Positions 58,629-58,641 of a DNA stretch of 58,641 bases are shown here, in pieces. The notes beneath the pieces are model-generated. The model was not told the origin of the DNA, did no database searches, and saw only the letters and a list, made by a program, of their open reading frames with translations. The stretch lies in the NCBI GenBank assembly GCA_022705505.1, contig JAKJEI010000003.1, forward strand, positions 1 to 58,641, in the 5' to 3' direction. The number at the start of each line of letters is the position of its first letter. Position 1 is the first letter of the stretch. Source of the stretch: Patescibacteria group bacterium (lineage in GTDB: Bacteria; Patescibacteriota; Minisyncoccia; Phycocordibacterales; XYD1-FULL-46-19). Made by a program: the position numbers and the translations under genes.

Positions 58629-58641
58629 GTTTTTCCGGCTC

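Overview
The window reads as a piece of a Patescibacteria (Candidate Phyla Radiation) chromosome, probably from the ABY1/Parcubacteria side. The grounds are inference from content: compact genes on both strands, a transketolase split into two genes, reduced translation proteins (PheS without its coiled coil, PheT without its tRNA-binding OB domain, ThrRS without TGS, a 160-residue EF-Ts), very short 5' leaders, a tRNA with a group I intron, and small GIY-YIG genes with TTCGGCAAGCTCAG-type repeats. UGA is used as a stop (rnc, smc, the NusB-Nudix gene), so the code is the standard one and not the Gracilibacteria/Absconditabacteria variant.

Layout. 1-5.8 kb: end of murB, a DUF4349 membrane protein, gatB, gap, rpiB, rpe. 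5.8-12.4 kb: the two transketolase halves, separated by about 4.7 kb that carries a three-gene cassette of unknown function (small protein, HTH protein, GHKL ATPase; 6848-9582) with its own promoter, operator-like palindrome and terminator, plus a reverse-strand processive glycosyltransferase. 12.4-15.4 kb: CYTH protein, divergent PfkB kinase and class II aldolase, and an orphan gene. 15.5-26 kb: rplY, a secreted lytic transglycosylase, rpmE, prfA, rpsB, tsf, tRNA-Thr, pheST, gyrB. 26-32 kb, reverse strand: a secreted peptidoglycan-binding-like protein, thrS behind a T-box leader, dnaE. 32-41.7 kb: rnhB, a second orphan cassette, rpmF, a NusB-Nudix fusion, rnc, a short SMC, rnr (reverse), rpsP, a KH protein, trmD. 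41.9-52 kb: rpoB, rpoC, dnaG, rpoD. 52-57.4 kb: a DsbA-like protein, a small secreted protein, a free-standing tRNA-binding domain, tsaC, a GNAT protein, tRNA-Ala, pepF, mscL. 57.7-58.6 kb: tRNA-Asn interrupted by a group I intron, followed by a GIY-YIG cassette bounded by an 18-bp copy of the tRNA 3' end.

Function. gap, rpiB, rpe, both transketolase subunits, fba and a sugar kinase cover lower glycolysis and the non-oxidative pentose phosphate branch. The rest is mostly information processing: replication (dnaE, dnaG, gyrB, smc, rnhB), transcription (rpoB, rpoC, rpoD, nusB), translation and RNA decay. Resident genes usually carry a TATAAT-like box 6-9 nt before the start codon and no Shine-Dalgarno, which predicts leaderless mRNAs. 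The cassettes at 6.8, 15.0 and 32.7 kb contrast with this: purine-rich Shine-Dalgarno-type sites, intrinsic terminators, and no recognised function.

Most interesting items: the GHKL/HTH cassette between the transketolase halves; the intron-bearing tRNA-Asn with the adjoining GIY-YIG cassette and tRNA-end duplication; the T-box before thrS whose UGGA matches the U73 discriminator of the tRNA-Thr seen here; an SMC apparently lacking a hinge; and a NusB-Nudix fusion.
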